From assembly GCA_046349775.1 (NCBI GenBank), contig JAXMBS010000013.1:24667-88666 (forward strand): a DNA stretch of 64,000 bases. The letters run 5' to 3'. The stretch's first letter is position 1; each line of letters begins with the position of its first letter. The notes beneath the pieces are model-generated. The model did not search any database. It saw only the letters and a program-made list of their open reading frames with translations, and was not told the origin of the DNA. This document shows positions 33,941 to 43,109 of this stretch, in pieces. The stretch is from JAEUIG01 sp046349775 (GTDB lineage Bacteria > Planctomycetota > Planctomycetia > Planctomycetales > Planctomycetaceae). The position numbers and the translations under genes were made by a program.

Positions 33941-35551
33941 ATGTCCGATCACCAACCACCTTTCCTCGATCGCACCCCCGGCCGGGGGGATCTCGGCGTT
34001 GTCGATCCCCAGCGTGAGGAACTGGTCCTCGTCCTGGATTTCGGCTCGCAGACGGCGCAGCTCATCGCCCGCCGCGTGCGTGATCAGCACGTCTTCTGCC
34101 AGCTCGTGCGACACGACCTGCCGGCTGCACGCATTCGCGAACTGAACCCCAAAGGGCTGATCCTCTCCGGCGGCCCTGCCAGCGTCTACGAGCCTGGCGC
34201 TCCCCTGCCCGACCCGGAGATTTTCCATCTCGGCATCCCGGTCCTCGGCATCTGCTACGGCATGCAGGCCCTGTGCCGCGCCCTTGGCAGCGAGGTCTCC
34301 CCGGCGAACTCCCGCGAATTCGGCCACACGCTCTGCCGCAAGGTCGGCGACGATCCGCTGATGCAGGGTCTGCCGCGCGAGTGGACTGTGTGGATGAGCC
34401 ACGGCGATCAAGTTCGCGATCTCAGCGCTCATTTTACGCAACTGGCGGCGACGGAAACCTGTCCCAACGCCGCGATCCGGCACCACGTCCTGCCGATCTA
34501 CGGCCTGCAGTTCCACCCGGAGGTGACACACACCGATCATGGCCAGGCACTGCTCGCCAACTTCGTCACGCATGTTTGTCACTGCCGCGGGGATTGGAAA
34601 ATCACCTCGCTCATTGAGCGGGAGGTCGCCGCGCTCCGCGAGCGCGTCGGCCGGAGGCGCGTGATTTGCGGCCTGTCCGGCGGGGTGGATTCGTCCGTCA
34701 CGGCGGCGCTGCTGTTCAAGGCGATCGGCAAGCAACTCTCGTGCATCTTTGTGGACAACGGCCTGTTGCGGAAAGGGGAGCGGGAGCAGGTCCGCGAACA
34801 GTTCAGCGAACATTTCCAGACCGACCTGCACGTCGTTGACGCCCGACAGCGGTTCCTGGACGCGCTGGCCGGTGTGACCGACCCGCAGGCCAAGCGGAAG
34901 GCGATTGGCCGGGTGTTCATCGAGGTTTTTCGCAAAGAAGCGGAGTCGATCCCCGATGCCCATTTCCTCGCGCAGGGCACGCTCTATCCCGATGTGATCG
35001 AGTCCGGCGGCAGCAAGGACGGCCCGGCCGCGGCGATCAAGCATCACCACAATGTCGGCGGCCTGCCGGAAGACCTGGGATTCGAACTCATCGAACCGCT
35101 GCGCGACCTGTTCAAGGACGAAGTCCGCCGCATGGGCTTGGAACTCGGCCTGCCGGAAGATCTGATCTGGCGGCACCCGTTCCCCGGACCCGGTCTCGCG
35201 GTCCGGTGCCTGGGTGCGATCACCGAACAACGTCTCGACACATTGCGCGAAGCCGACGCCATCTTCATTGAAGAGCTGATCGCGGCCGACCTGTACCGAG
35301 ATGTTCAGCAGGCGTTCGCGGTGCTGTTGCCCTTGCAGACGGTCGGCGTGATGGGAGACGCCCGCACCTACGAGGACGTGATCGCCATCCGCTCAGTCAA
35401 CACCGACAACTTCATGACGGCGGACTGGTCGCGGCTGCCGTACGACCTGTTGCAGCGCGTGTCGACGCGGATCATCAACAGTGTCCGCGGCGTCAATCGC
35501 GTCGTTTTCGACATCAGCTCGAAGCCGCCGAGCACGATCGAGTGGGAGTGA
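33941..35551 (+). CDS. guaA: GMP synthase (glutamine-hydrolysing)
   Basis: 536 residues; makes GMP from XMP with glutamine and ATP. The class-I glutaminase domain has the nucleophile Cys in LGICYGMQALC and the His/Glu pair in QFHPEVTHT. The ATP-pyrophosphatase domain has the P-loop GLSGGVDSSVTAALL. The dimerisation domain ends with NRVVFDISSKPPSTIEWE, the typical C-terminus. The start at 33941 adds about 25 residues before LVLVLDFGSQ, slightly longer than average. It stands alone; the convergent neighbour is PPK2. Confidence 0.97.
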   Translation: MSDHQPPFLDRTPGRGDLGVVDPQREELVLVLDFGSQTAQLIARRVRDQHVFCQLVRHDLPAARIRELNPKGLILSGGPASVYEPGAPLPDPEIFHLGIPVLGICYGMQALCRALGSEVSPANSREFGHTLCRKVGDDPLMQGLPREWTVWMSHGDQVRDLSAHFTQLAATETCPNAAIRHHVLPIYGLQFHPEVTHTDHGQALLANFVTHVCHCRGDWKITSLIEREVAALRERVGRRRVICGLSGGVDSSVTAALLFKAIGKQLSCIFVDNGLLRKGEREQVREQFSEHFQTDLHVVDARQRFLDALAGVTDPQAKRKAIGRVFIEVFRKEAESIPDAHFLAQGTLYPDVIESGGSKDGPAAAIKHHHNVGGLPEDLGFELIEPLRDLFKDEVRRMGLELGLPEDLIWRHPFPGPGLAVRCLGAITEQRLDTLREADAIFIEELIAADLYRDVQQAFAVLLPLQTVGVMGDARTYEDVIAIRSVNTDNFMTADWSRLPYDLLQRVSTRIINSVRGVNRVVFDISSKPPSTIEWE

Positions 35552-35626
35552 GCGTCGAGCTGCGGAGCGTTGGGCCGAAGTCGTCGTCAGTTTTCCCGCA
35601 GCGCCGCAAGGACGGCAGACCGCACG

Positions 35627-36805
35627 TCAGCGGCCGGCGGGATGCTCGCCGTGTTCGTAGACAATGTGCGCCCGCCCGACGAGCATCGGGTCCAGGCTGC
35701 CGATCGCCTCGACGTCCTTGTTCTTGTACGGGAGCCGGTGCAGGACGTAGCGCAGCGCGTTGAGTCGTGCCCGCTTTTTGCAGTCGGACTTGATCACCGT
35801 CCACGGCGCGTCGGCCGTGTCGGTATGGAAGAACATGTTCTCCTTGGCCCGCGTGTACGCGTCCCATTTGTCGAGCGACGCCAGATCGACCGGAGACAGC
35901 TTCCATTGCTTGAGCGGATGCGCCTTCCGCTCTTCAAACCGGCGGCGCTGCTCCGCGCGGCTGACTGAGAACCAGAACTTGATGAGGTGCACGCCGCTGC
36001 GCACCAGGTTGCGCTCGAATTCCGGAGCCTGCCGCAGAAATTCGTGGTATTCATCGTCGGTGCAGAAGCCCATCACCCGCTCGACCCCGGCGCGGTTGTA
36101 CCAGGACCGGTCAAACAGCACGATTTCTCCGGCCGTTGGCAGGTGCTCGACGTAGCGCTGGAAATACCATTGGCCGCGCTCGACTTCGCTGGGCTTCTCG
36201 AGCGCCACAACCCGCGCACCGCGCGGATTCAGATGCTCCATGCAGCGCTTGATCGTGCCCCCCTTTCCGGCGGCGTCGCGCCCCTCGAACAGGATGACGA
36301 CTTTCTCCCTCGCCGATTTCACCCACGCTTGCAGCTTCAGCAGTTCGACCTGCAGGTGATACTTCTGCTTCTCGTAGTTCTTTCGCGAGAGGAGATTCTG
36401 GTACGGGTATGCTCCTTCGCGCCAGCTCTCGGAAAGCTCGGCGTCGGCTTCGTCCCGTTTCCTGGCCGCCGGCTGTCCGTCCTTCAGCAGCTTGCGCAGC
36501 GTCGCCGCATCATCAGGCGACGCTCCTGAAAGGATGGCGTTCAGTGCCTGCGCCAGGGCCGGAATGTCCGTCGGCAACCCCAAGTTCACAATGTCCGTGA
36601 CGGCTTCGGCCTGCGACTGCCGGGCAGCATCAATCGACTGGTTGACCTCAAATCGCTCGATCCCGATTTCATCCAGCATGGGCGCCATGTCGCCCTCAAT
36701 AACTTCGCGCACAGCGCGTTTGCGGGGCTTCGCGGATTTCGTGGCGTCCGCATCGCCGTCACCGTTTTGCAGAGAGTGCTTGGCCATCAGAGTTGCCGCT
36801 TGCAT
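35627..36805 (-). CDS. ppk2: Polyphosphate kinase 2
   Basis: About 392 residues; transfers phosphate between polyphosphate and nucleotides. The Walker A loop is FEGRDAAGKGGTIKR, the lid-associated PRGARVVALEKPSEVERGQW follows, and Walker B is VLFDRSWYNRAGVERVMGF. The one-domain PPK2 core runs from about residue 130 to 390. The N-terminal 120 residues, rich in charged and low-complexity sequence, are an extension. The start at 36805 is uncertain; 36787 (MAKHSLQNGD) is an alternative. It converges with guaA, giving two nucleotide enzymes side by side. Confidence 0.93.
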   Translation of the reverse strand: MQAATLMAKHSLQNGDGDADATKSAKPRKRAVREVIEGDMAPMLDEIGIERFEVNQSIDAARQSQAEAVTDIVNLGLPTDIPALAQALNAILSGASPDDAATLRKLLKDGQPAARKRDEADAELSESWREGAYPYQNLLSRKNYEKQKYHLQVELLKLQAWVKSAREKVVILFEGRDAAGKGGTIKRCMEHLNPRGARVVALEKPSEVERGQWYFQRYVEHLPTAGEIVLFDRSWYNRAGVERVMGFCTDDEYHEFLRQAPEFERNLVRSGVHLIKFWFSVSRAEQRRRFEERKAHPLKQWKLSPVDLASLDKWDAYTRAKENMFFHTDTADAPWTVIKSDCKKRARLNALRYVLHRLPYKNKDVEAIGSLDPMLVGRAHIVYEHGEHPAGR

Positions 36806-37003
36806 CAAGAAAGGCCGTCAAAGTGCTGAAGTATAGCACAAAGTGGGGGTGGCGGCGCAGGCCCGTAGACGTCGGCAACGTTGAGCAGGTGTCGTCGCGG
36901 ATCCGTGCGGAGAGGATGTGCAGAAGCGTCTCTTGTTCGCGGCCTTCTCCTTGCAATGTGTGCACCGATGCACACAGGCGCGGGCCAATAGTGGTCGCCG
37001 CCT

Positions 37004-37465
37004 TCAAAATCCGCGTAGTCCTCCGATCTGACGTACTCCTTCATACAGCACCGTGTTGACCGTGCTCGCGAGATTCAGACTTCGCACCTCGTCCCGCATC
37101 GGCAACTTGAGGCAGCGATGTGCATGCGCCGTGCGGAGCGACTCCGGCAGTCCGCGCGTCTCACTGCCGAACACGAACACGTCCTCGTCGGCGAACTCCG
37201 CCTCCCAGATCAGCTTCTCCGCGAAGCGCGAGAAGAGCCACTTGGGCCGATCGCCGAGGTGCTGTTCGAGTTCCTGCCAGCTGTCGACCGCCTGCCAGTC
37301 GAGGTGCTGCCAGTAGTCCATTCCCGCGCGTTTGAGATAGCGGTCGTCGAGCAGAAACCCGAGCGGACGGACGAGCCACAGCTTGGCGCCAACCGCCACG
37401 CAACTGCGGCCGATATTCCCGCAGTTTTGCGGGATATCCGGTTGATACAGGACAACATGGAACAT
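37004..37465 (-). CDS. trmL: tRNA (cytidine(34)-2'-O)-methyltransferase TrmL
   Basis: 153 residues from the ATG at 37465 (MFHVVLYQPDIPQNCGNIGR). A SPOUT-class methyltransferase with the SAM-binding knot motifs FGSETRGLPESL, LKLPMRDEVRSLNLA and STVNTVLYEG. It modifies the wobble base of tRNA-Leu. Its length matches E. coli TrmL. It stands alone on the minus strand. Confidence 0.95.
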   Translation of the reverse strand: MFHVVLYQPDIPQNCGNIGRSCVAVGAKLWLVRPLGFLLDDRYLKRAGMDYWQHLDWQAVDSWQELEQHLGDRPKWLFSRFAEKLIWEAEFADEDVFVFGSETRGLPESLRTAHAHRCLKLPMRDEVRSLNLASTVNTVLYEGVRQIGGLRGF

Positions 37466-37609
37466 CTGTCCGATGATGCCCTGCGGCACCCAGTATGTCG
37501 AGCGTGGCTCGCTGGCTGATCGCTGACCGCAGACAGCTCATCTTGACCCGAAACTAACTCTTTCGTAGAAGTCCCCGCCCCTGTTCAGGGTTTGTACGGG
37601 AATTGCGCC

Positions 37610-38527
37610 ATGGACGGCATTCGATCAGAACCGGTTCGATCGCACGACCACCGCGCGCACGCCTCGTCCGCCGGGTCATCTCAACGCGTTGGATTCACGA
37701 TTCTCGAACTGCTGGCCGCCACGGCGATCGTCTCGACACTGCTCGCGGTCGTGCTGCCGGCGATCGGCTCGGCCCGGGAAGCAGCGCACCGACTGCAATG
37801 CTCCAGCCAATTGAAGCAGGTTGGCCTGGCGCTGCACGCCTACCACGACGCGTTTCAATGCCTGCCCGCAGGTTGGCAATGGGAAGCGACGCGTAACACG
37901 GCCTACGGCTGGGCCAGCCCGCTGCTCCCCTATCTCGAGCGGCAGGAAACGTATTCCCTGATCGATCGCAACGTCCCGATTGCCGCCCCCGCGAACGCCG
38001 CCGTCCGCGAGCGCCGCATTCCGCTGTTCACCTGCCCATCGGACCTTGCCGGCGATCAGTTCGAACTCTTTTCCGCGTTGGATGACCCGGCACCGGAAGT
38101 GCCAGGCGTCTACAGCAACGATTTGCTGGTGCTGCTGCCATCAGCCAATCAAGTCGCGGTCTTCGGCAGCATGGAACCGGATGATTCTTATCCCGCGCCC
38201 GCCGGCGACGGTGCTTTCATCGATTCTCGGCCGATTCGCCTCGTGGAATGCCTGCGCGGGACTTCGAATATCCTGTTCGTGGGCGAACGGACCGCTGCGC
38301 GGCTGCCGTCGACCTGGTTGGGTGTCGACCGCCACGGCGAAGACGCCGTTTGCCGGCTGACGGGCATCGCCGACGTCGCACCGAACTGCAGCAACTGTGA
38401 TGAATGTGAATTCTCCAGCCGGCATCCCGGCGGAGTGAATTTTCTGTTCGGCGACGGCCGCGTGGAACTCGTCGCCAACGCTATTGATGCGCCCACGTAC
38501 CGCCGGTTGGCGCGCCGAGGCGACTGA
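37610..38527 (+). CDS. DUF1559-type prepilin-like protein (H-X9-DG)
   Basis: 305 residues from the ATG at 37610. The N-terminal type IV prepilin signal is SQRVGFTILELLAATAI, cleaved after Gly28 with Glu at +5, followed by the usual hydrophobic stalk. The C-terminal HPGGVNFLFGDG is the H-X9-DG motif that marks this planctomycete family. Cys clusters near the end (CSNCDECEF) may form disulfides. It is likely a surface pseudopilin; it is 73 bases before the BlaI-type regulator on the same strand. Confidence 0.93.
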   Translation: MDGIRSEPVRSHDHRAHASSAGSSQRVGFTILELLAATAIVSTLLAVVLPAIGSAREAAHRLQCSSQLKQVGLALHAYHDAFQCLPAGWQWEATRNTAYGWASPLLPYLERQETYSLIDRNVPIAAPANAAVRERRIPLFTCPSDLAGDQFELFSALDDPAPEVPGVYSNDLLVLLPSANQVAVFGSMEPDDSYPAPAGDGAFIDSRPIRLVECLRGTSNILFVGERTAARLPSTWLGVDRHGEDAVCRLTGIADVAPNCSNCDECEFSSRHPGGVNFLFGDGRVELVANAIDAPTYRRLARRGD

Positions 38528-38599
38528 CGCCAACGCGCTCGTTCTGTCCCAAAATCGTCTACCGCAAATCGGATTTCGACATTCCCCTCGGCACTCGCC

Positions 38600-38974
38600 A
38601 TGCCCACTACGTCGCTCACACGCTGCGAACTGGAAGTCATGCAGGTCGTCTGGATGCGCGGCGAAGCCACCGTCCAGGACGTCGTTGACGCGCTCGACCG
38701 CACGCTCGCATACACGACGGTGCTGACGACCCTCAAGATTCTGCATGAAAAGCGCAAGGTTCTGGGCCGCAAGAAGCGGGGCCGGGCGCACGTGTACGTC
38801 CCGGCAGTCACCTGCGAAACCGTACAACGGAGCATGCTCGACGAACTGATTCAGCGACTGTTCGGCGGCTCGACGAAGTCGCTGGTGCTCAATTTGATCG
38901 AGCACGACGCGCTGTCGGCGGACGACATTGATGAGGTGAAAGCGGCCATCGCAGCCCTGGACGAACACCCATGA
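38600..38974 (+). CDS. BlaI/MecI/CopY-family transcriptional repressor
   Basis: A 124-residue winged-helix repressor: SLTRCELEVMQVVWMRGEAT with recognition helix YTTVLTTLKILHEK and wing GRAHVYVPAV. The C-terminal half is the dimerisation region. Its stop overlaps the start of the M56 peptidase at 38971-38974 (ATGA), so the pair is translationally coupled. In the Bla system the peptidase cleaves the repressor on sensing a ligand; here the signal is unknown and no beta-lactamase is near. Confidence 0.94.
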   Translation: MPTTSLTRCELEVMQVVWMRGEATVQDVVDALDRTLAYTTVLTTLKILHEKRKVLGRKKRGRAHVYVPAVTCETVQRSMLDELIQRLFGGSTKSLVLNLIEHDALSADDIDEVKAAIAALDEHP

Positions 38975-40083
38975 ACGCGACAATGTTCCTGGAAACGGCT
39001 GCCTCCGTCTCACTGCAGGCGGCGCTCGTTGTCTTGACCGCCTGGATCGTCCGGCGCCTGGGGCGGCTTGGCGCGCGCGCCGAATGCAGCCTGTGGAACT
39101 GGGCGTATGGCATCATTCTGCTCCTCACCATTGTTGCGGCCACGTTTCCGCACATGCGTCTGACGACGCCAGATACCAATGACGCGGCCGAGGCAGTCTC
39201 GTCGGCGCAGGTGCAACTCGTTACGGGACAGGTTCTGCAGCTCGTCTGGCTGGCCGGCGTGGCGATCACGACATTGGCGTTGCTGGTCGGATGGTGGAGC
39301 GCCGGACGAGCTTTGCGGACATCGTGGATCGTTGAGGCCAGTTCGCTCTCCGACTTCGATGGAGGGCACGACCTCGAGATCGAAGGCCGCCCCGTGAGTG
39401 TGCGCGCCGGACCTGACGTCAGCGGACCCTGCTGCTGGCAACTGCACCGGCCATACATCCTCCTGCCGGAAAAAGTTCTGGCCCTGGCGCCGCGGCAAGT
39501 GCAGTTCATCATTCGACATGAGCTGGCCCATCTGCGACTGGGACATCCGCTGCAGTTTTTCGGGCAACGCGTCGTCGAGATCCTGTTCTGGTTCCATCCG
39601 TTGGTGTGGTGGAGCGCACGTCAGGCGACTACGGCCAGGGAGTTCGCGTGTGACGAGTCCGTGGCCCGTTCGCGAGGGGAAATCGCCGACTATCTCCGGA
39701 CATTGCTGGCCGTTGTCGAACGGACGCACGAACCCTGCGGACAGACGCTCGGATTCGGAGCCGGCGCCGGAGCAATTGCCATGCGCGCGCGGCGACTGGT
39801 CGCACTTGCCGAATTAGAGCACCTACCGGTTGAGACCGCGCGACAACGGCTTTTGAGAATCGGGCTGTTCGCAGCCTGCTGCCTGATCTGCACGCTCGCC
39901 TGGCTCCCGGTGAACAGTCTGGCCTCCTCGCGTTCCTGGTGGTCGCCCTGGCCCGCCTGGAGCGCGTCGCTGGCATCCGATCTGGGATTGCCGGTCCGCG
40001 ACTATGAGATCTTCGACCCGCGCAGCCAGATGTTCGAACTGCGTCACGAAGCCGATGCTGGTTCCCGCGGGGCGGCACACTGA
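38971..40083 (+). CDS. BlaR1-type M56 zinc metallopeptidase
   Basis: 370 residues. Several N-terminal transmembrane helices precede the protease domain with the zinc motif RHELAHLRLGHPLQ (HExxH) and the downstream Glu in AREFACDESV. A further helix (LLRIGLFAACCLICTLAW) precedes a short C-terminal domain of about 70 residues, far shorter than the penicillin-binding domain of BlaR1. It therefore has no obvious ligand-binding domain and may respond to membrane stress. It is coupled to the upstream BlaI-type repressor. Confidence 0.92.
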   Translation: MNATMFLETAASVSLQAALVVLTAWIVRRLGRLGARAECSLWNWAYGIILLLTIVAATFPHMRLTTPDTNDAAEAVSSAQVQLVTGQVLQLVWLAGVAITTLALLVGWWSAGRALRTSWIVEASSLSDFDGGHDLEIEGRPVSVRAGPDVSGPCCWQLHRPYILLPEKVLALAPRQVQFIIRHELAHLRLGHPLQFFGQRVVEILFWFHPLVWWSARQATTAREFACDESVARSRGEIADYLRTLLAVVERTHEPCGQTLGFGAGAGAIAMRARRLVALAELEHLPVETARQRLLRIGLFAACCLICTLAWLPVNSLASSRSWWSPWPAWSASLASDLGLPVRDYEIFDPRSQMFELRHEADAGSRGAAH

Positions 40084-40201
40084 CACCGACAATTCTTCGA
40101 CGTCGCCAACACCCGTATCTGATCAACAAAATCCTCGGTGACAAACCCAAGCTCATTTGATTGTTTGACACCGAATCCACCGCAGAGCCACGAGGATCGA
40201 C

Positions 40202-40957
40202 ATGCAACTTCGCGACCAGTTTGAGGCCGATGGAGACTGGCTGTTTCGGCACCGCAGCCTCGTGCCGCTGCTGCTTGTCCCGGTGTGCATCGTGGCCTTG
40301 TCGGGCGTCGAATTCGCCCGATCGCACGCCGCTCTTCGGATGATCGACATCGCCGCGTGCGGTCTGGCCGGATTGGGGTTGCTTGTCCGCGCCTGCGTCG
40401 TCGGATTTGTCGCGCCGGGAACCTCCGGCCGCAACATTCGTCGCCAGCGGGCCGACGTTCTCAATACGACCGGCGTGTACTCGATCGTGCGTCATCCCCT
40501 GTATGTCGGGAACTTTCTGGTCGTGCTCGGCTGGACGCTGGCCTGCGGCAACCTCTGGCTGCTGCTGACCGTCGTGCTCTTGTACATCCTGTATTATGAG
40601 CGGATCGCAATACGGGAAGAGGCGTTCCTGCTCAGTCGCTTTGGCGAAGCCTTTTTGATTTGGGCGGCGAGTACGCCCGCCTGCCTGCCACGGCGCTGGC
40701 AGTGGACGTCTCCCGGCCGGAAATATCGTTGGAGCAGACTGGCGCGCCGCGAATATCAGACCGTCTGCGTCGTCGTCGTCGGGTTTGTGACGGTGCATCT
40801 GCTTCGGGCGCTGCTCGTTCCGGCCGATGCGGCCTCCGCCCGTTTGTGGATCGCAGTTGGTCTGGCAGACGCCGCGATCTTCGCGATCCTGTGGTTGGCA
40901 TTCCACCTCCGCCGTCCGAGCAAGGCCGTTGCCGGAGTGACGGCCGCAGAATCCTGA
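40202..40957 (+). CDS. ICMT/phospholipid-methyltransferase-family membrane protein
   Basis: 251 residues, multi-spanning. The signature of the isoprenylcysteine carboxylmethyltransferase-like fold is visible in GVYSIVRHPLYVGNFLVVLG followed by an E-E pair (YYERIAIREEAF), the SAM and substrate-binding region. It may methylate a lipid head group or lipid A phosphate. The C-terminus has two further helices. It follows the BlaR1-type gene by 118 bases on the same strand. The substrate is unknown. Confidence 0.85.
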   Translation: MQLRDQFEADGDWLFRHRSLVPLLLVPVCIVALSGVEFARSHAALRMIDIAACGLAGLGLLVRACVVGFVAPGTSGRNIRRQRADVLNTTGVYSIVRHPLYVGNFLVVLGWTLACGNLWLLLTVVLLYILYYERIAIREEAFLLSRFGEAFLIWAASTPACLPRRWQWTSPGRKYRWSRLARREYQTVCVVVVGFVTVHLLRALLVPADAASARLWIAVGLADAAIFAILWLAFHLRRPSKAVAGVTAAES

Positions 40958-41008
40958 TGCAGCGGCTCAGCACACGACACTGCAAGCGCCAGTGCGCGGG
41001 GGCGTCCG

Positions 41009-41542
41009 CTACCGCCAGTGCTGCCAGAGATAGACCGACTTCCCGTCGGCGGGGATCAGCAGGCATCCATTCTGATAGCCGCCGTGAGCGCTTGTGCCGG
41101 CAACCGGCGCCGGGTCGTACCACTTAACGGTGTCGTACTCCTCCGGCGTGATCGCCCACTTTGCTGTTGAGCCATAGAGGGGATTGAGGTTCCGTTCCCA
41201 ATACGGCAGCGGCGAGATGGGTTTTGTCGCGGCCGCCCACTTTGGCGCATCCTGTGGGTCGATCTCGATTTTCGCGAACAGCCAGTACATCGAATATCCC
41301 GGCCCCATGTGTCCGCCGGGGATCTTCGACTCCTGCTCGCGGAAGTGGGCGTCGCGGATCGGCGACGGGGGCGTGATCGCCAGACGCCCCTCCATCCAGG
41401 CGGCGCGCTGTGCGGCGGTTTCAAATCCCGTGTTCTTCGAATCCGCAGGCGCGCGCCGCCCGCAGCTGGCAAGGCCACTTGCGCAACATAGGAGAACCGG
41501 TAGCACAAGTCCTCGAGAATATTGCCGCATCGGTCGTTGCAT
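41009..41542 (-). CDS. Lipoprotein, hypothetical
   Basis: 177 residues with a lipoprotein signal: hydrophobic LVLPVLLCCASGLASC with the lipidated Cys27 in the box LASC. The mature part is Trp/Tyr/Pro-rich (GPGYSMYWLFAKIEIDPQDA, WERNLNPLYGST, YQNGCLLIPADGKSVYLWQH). No family was recognised. It is separate from its neighbours and converges with the ICMT-like gene. Confidence 0.75.
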   Translation of the reverse strand: MQRPMRQYSRGLVLPVLLCCASGLASCGRRAPADSKNTGFETAAQRAAWMEGRLAITPPSPIRDAHFREQESKIPGGHMGPGYSMYWLFAKIEIDPQDAPKWAAATKPISPLPYWERNLNPLYGSTAKWAITPEEYDTVKWYDPAPVAGTSAHGGYQNGCLLIPADGKSVYLWQHWR

Positions 41543-41608
41543 TCACACACGCGTTCTTTTGCACTAATCCGTGCCCCCCTTAGCCTTCGCTCTCCCTTCG
41601 CCAGACGC

Positions 41609-42082
41609 TCAACTCACCTCAAACACAAACTCCACCTCCACGCTCGCCCCCAGCGGCAGCGCATTGACCCCGACCGCCGCGCGGGCGTGCTTCCCCGCGT
41701 CGCCGAGCAGCTTGACCAGCAGCTCCGACGCTCCATTCGCCACCAGCGGTTGGTCCTTAAACCCGTCATCGCTCTGGACGAACACGCCGACACGGACGAC
41801 ACGTCGCAGTTTGCTCAAATCCCCGCCGAGTTCTGCCTTCAGGATCGCCAGCCCGTTCAGGACGCATTGGGCCGCCGCCTCGTGCGCCTGCTCCACGGCC
41901 ACGTGCGACGGCACGCTCCCCGCCGCCAGCAGTTGGCCGCCGGTCATCGGCAATTGCCCGCTGATGAATACCAGATTCCCGGTCCGAACGGCCGGAAGAT
42001 AGGCGGCGACCGGCTTGGGAGCATCCGGCAGCCGCAGCCCCAGGGCGGCGAGTTTCGATTCGAGCGGTGACGATGCAGTCAT
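41609..42082 (-). CDS. RidA family protein
   Basis: 157 residues from the ATG at 42082 (MTASSPLESKLAALG). RidA (YjgF/YER057c) proteins hydrolyse reactive enamine/imine intermediates formed by PLP enzymes. Visible features are NLVFISGQLPMTGGQL and VEQAHEAAAQCVLNGLAILK, with VGVNALPLGASVEVEFVFEV at the end. The last segment carries the catalytic-site region, where Asn replaces the Arg of archetypal RidA (usually A..RxxLP), so deaminase activity is uncertain. Confidence 0.9.
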   Translation of the reverse strand: MTASSPLESKLAALGLRLPDAPKPVAAYLPAVRTGNLVFISGQLPMTGGQLLAAGSVPSHVAVEQAHEAAAQCVLNGLAILKAELGGDLSKLRRVVRVGVFVQSDDGFKDQPLVANGASELLVKLLGDAGKHARAAVGVNALPLGASVEVEFVFEVS

Positions 42083-42296
42083 GGCATTTCGTTCATTGTT
42101 GATGGTCAATGGTCAATTGGGTTTTGTAGCGCGCAGGTTGCGCTCGGACAGGCAGAATGTCAAATCCCCTGCCCCATCACTACTTTGCCACCCCGCCACT
42201 TTGTCACTCTGCCACTTTGCCACTGCATCCCCCCTTCGGTTATCATCGCTGACAGCCTTCGGGCCATCGTCTCGTCTCTGCTGTGAGGAATCCGCC

Positions 42297-43049
42297 ATGA
42301 AGCATCTGCTCGCCGTCGCCACTATCGCCTCCCTTGTTGCCGGTCCATCGTTCGCCGAGGACAAAGCCGCCACCCCTCCCGATCCGGCCGCCGTGCAGGC
42401 GATCAAGGACCTGGGCGGGAATGTGATGCCGATTGCTCAGAATGATCCGCGCCTCGACGTTACGCTCCACCTCGCGGACAAGGATGTTACCGACGACGCC
42501 CTTGCCAGTGTCGCCAAGCTGCAGCCGGTCGTCTGGCTGAACCTCGCCGGTACGAAGATCACGGACGCCGGCCTCGCGCATCTCGCCGGCCTTACCACGC
42601 TGGAGAAGCTGCACCTGGAGCGAACGGGCATCGGCGACGCCGGCGTCGCCCATCTCGCGAAACTGGAGAACCTGCAATACTTGAACCTCTACGGCACTAA
42701 GGTGACCGATGCCGGATTGGAGCAACTCAAGGGGCTGAAGAACTTGAAGCGGCTCTATGTTTGGCAGACTGGGATCACGCCGGATGCGATCGCCAAGTTC
42801 AAAGAAGCGCTGCCCGAGGCCAAAGTGACCGCCGGCCTGGAACTGAAGCCGGTCGAACTGCCGAAGACCGACGAACAAAAAGCCGAAGAAGCCAAGAAAG
42901 CAGAGGAGGCCAAGAAGGCAGAAGAAGCCAAGGCCGAGGAAGCGAAGAAGGCCGAAGAGGCCAAGAAGGCTGAGGAAGCCAAGAAAGCCGAAGAAGCGAA
43001 GAAAGCGGAGGAAAAGAAGCCCGAAGATAAGAAGCCGGATAACAAGTAA
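42297..43049 (+). CDS. Exported LRR protein with Lys/Glu/Ala tail
   Basis: 250 residues from the ATG at 42297 with GAGGA eight bases upstream. Signal peptide HLLAVATIASLVAGPSFAE. Four to five leucine-rich units follow (WLNLAGTKITDAGLAHLAGL, KLHLERTGIGDAGVAHLAKL, YLNLYGTKVTDAGLEQLKGL). The last 60 residues are a nearly pure EEAKKA repeat, predicted to be a long charged single helix. Domains like this may bind peptidoglycan, polysaccharide or proteins; the role is unknown. It ends in a good terminator. Confidence 0.88.
   Translation: MKHLLAVATIASLVAGPSFAEDKAATPPDPAAVQAIKDLGGNVMPIAQNDPRLDVTLHLADKDVTDDALASVAKLQPVVWLNLAGTKITDAGLAHLAGLTTLEKLHLERTGIGDAGVAHLAKLENLQYLNLYGTKVTDAGLEQLKGLKNLKRLYVWQTGITPDAIAKFKEALPEAKVTAGLELKPVELPKTDEQKAEEAKKAEEAKKAEEAKAEEAKKAEEAKKAEEAKKAEEAKKAEEKKPEDKKPDNK
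42882..43012 (+). repeat. 15-bp repeat encoding EEAKKA
   Basis: Units close to GCCGAAGAAGCCAAG recur about nine times, giving the KEA-rich tail of the LRR protein. Units differ mostly at synonymous positions (GAA/GAG, AAG/AAA), so the protein pattern is under selection and not just replication slippage. Confidence 0.85.
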
Positions 43050-43077
43050 CCCGGCTCAATCAGATGGTTTCGCCCCG

Positions 43078-43107
43078 ACCGCAGTCCTCCCCGGCTGCGG
43101 TTTTTTG
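43078..43107 (+). terminator. Rho-independent terminator after the LRR gene
   Basis: ACCGCAG at 43078-43084 and CTGCGGT at 43095-43101 form a perfect 7-bp stem with a 10-base loop. A run of six T follows from 43101. It lies 29 bases after the LRR stop codon. Confidence 0.88.
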
Positions 43108-43109
43108 TT

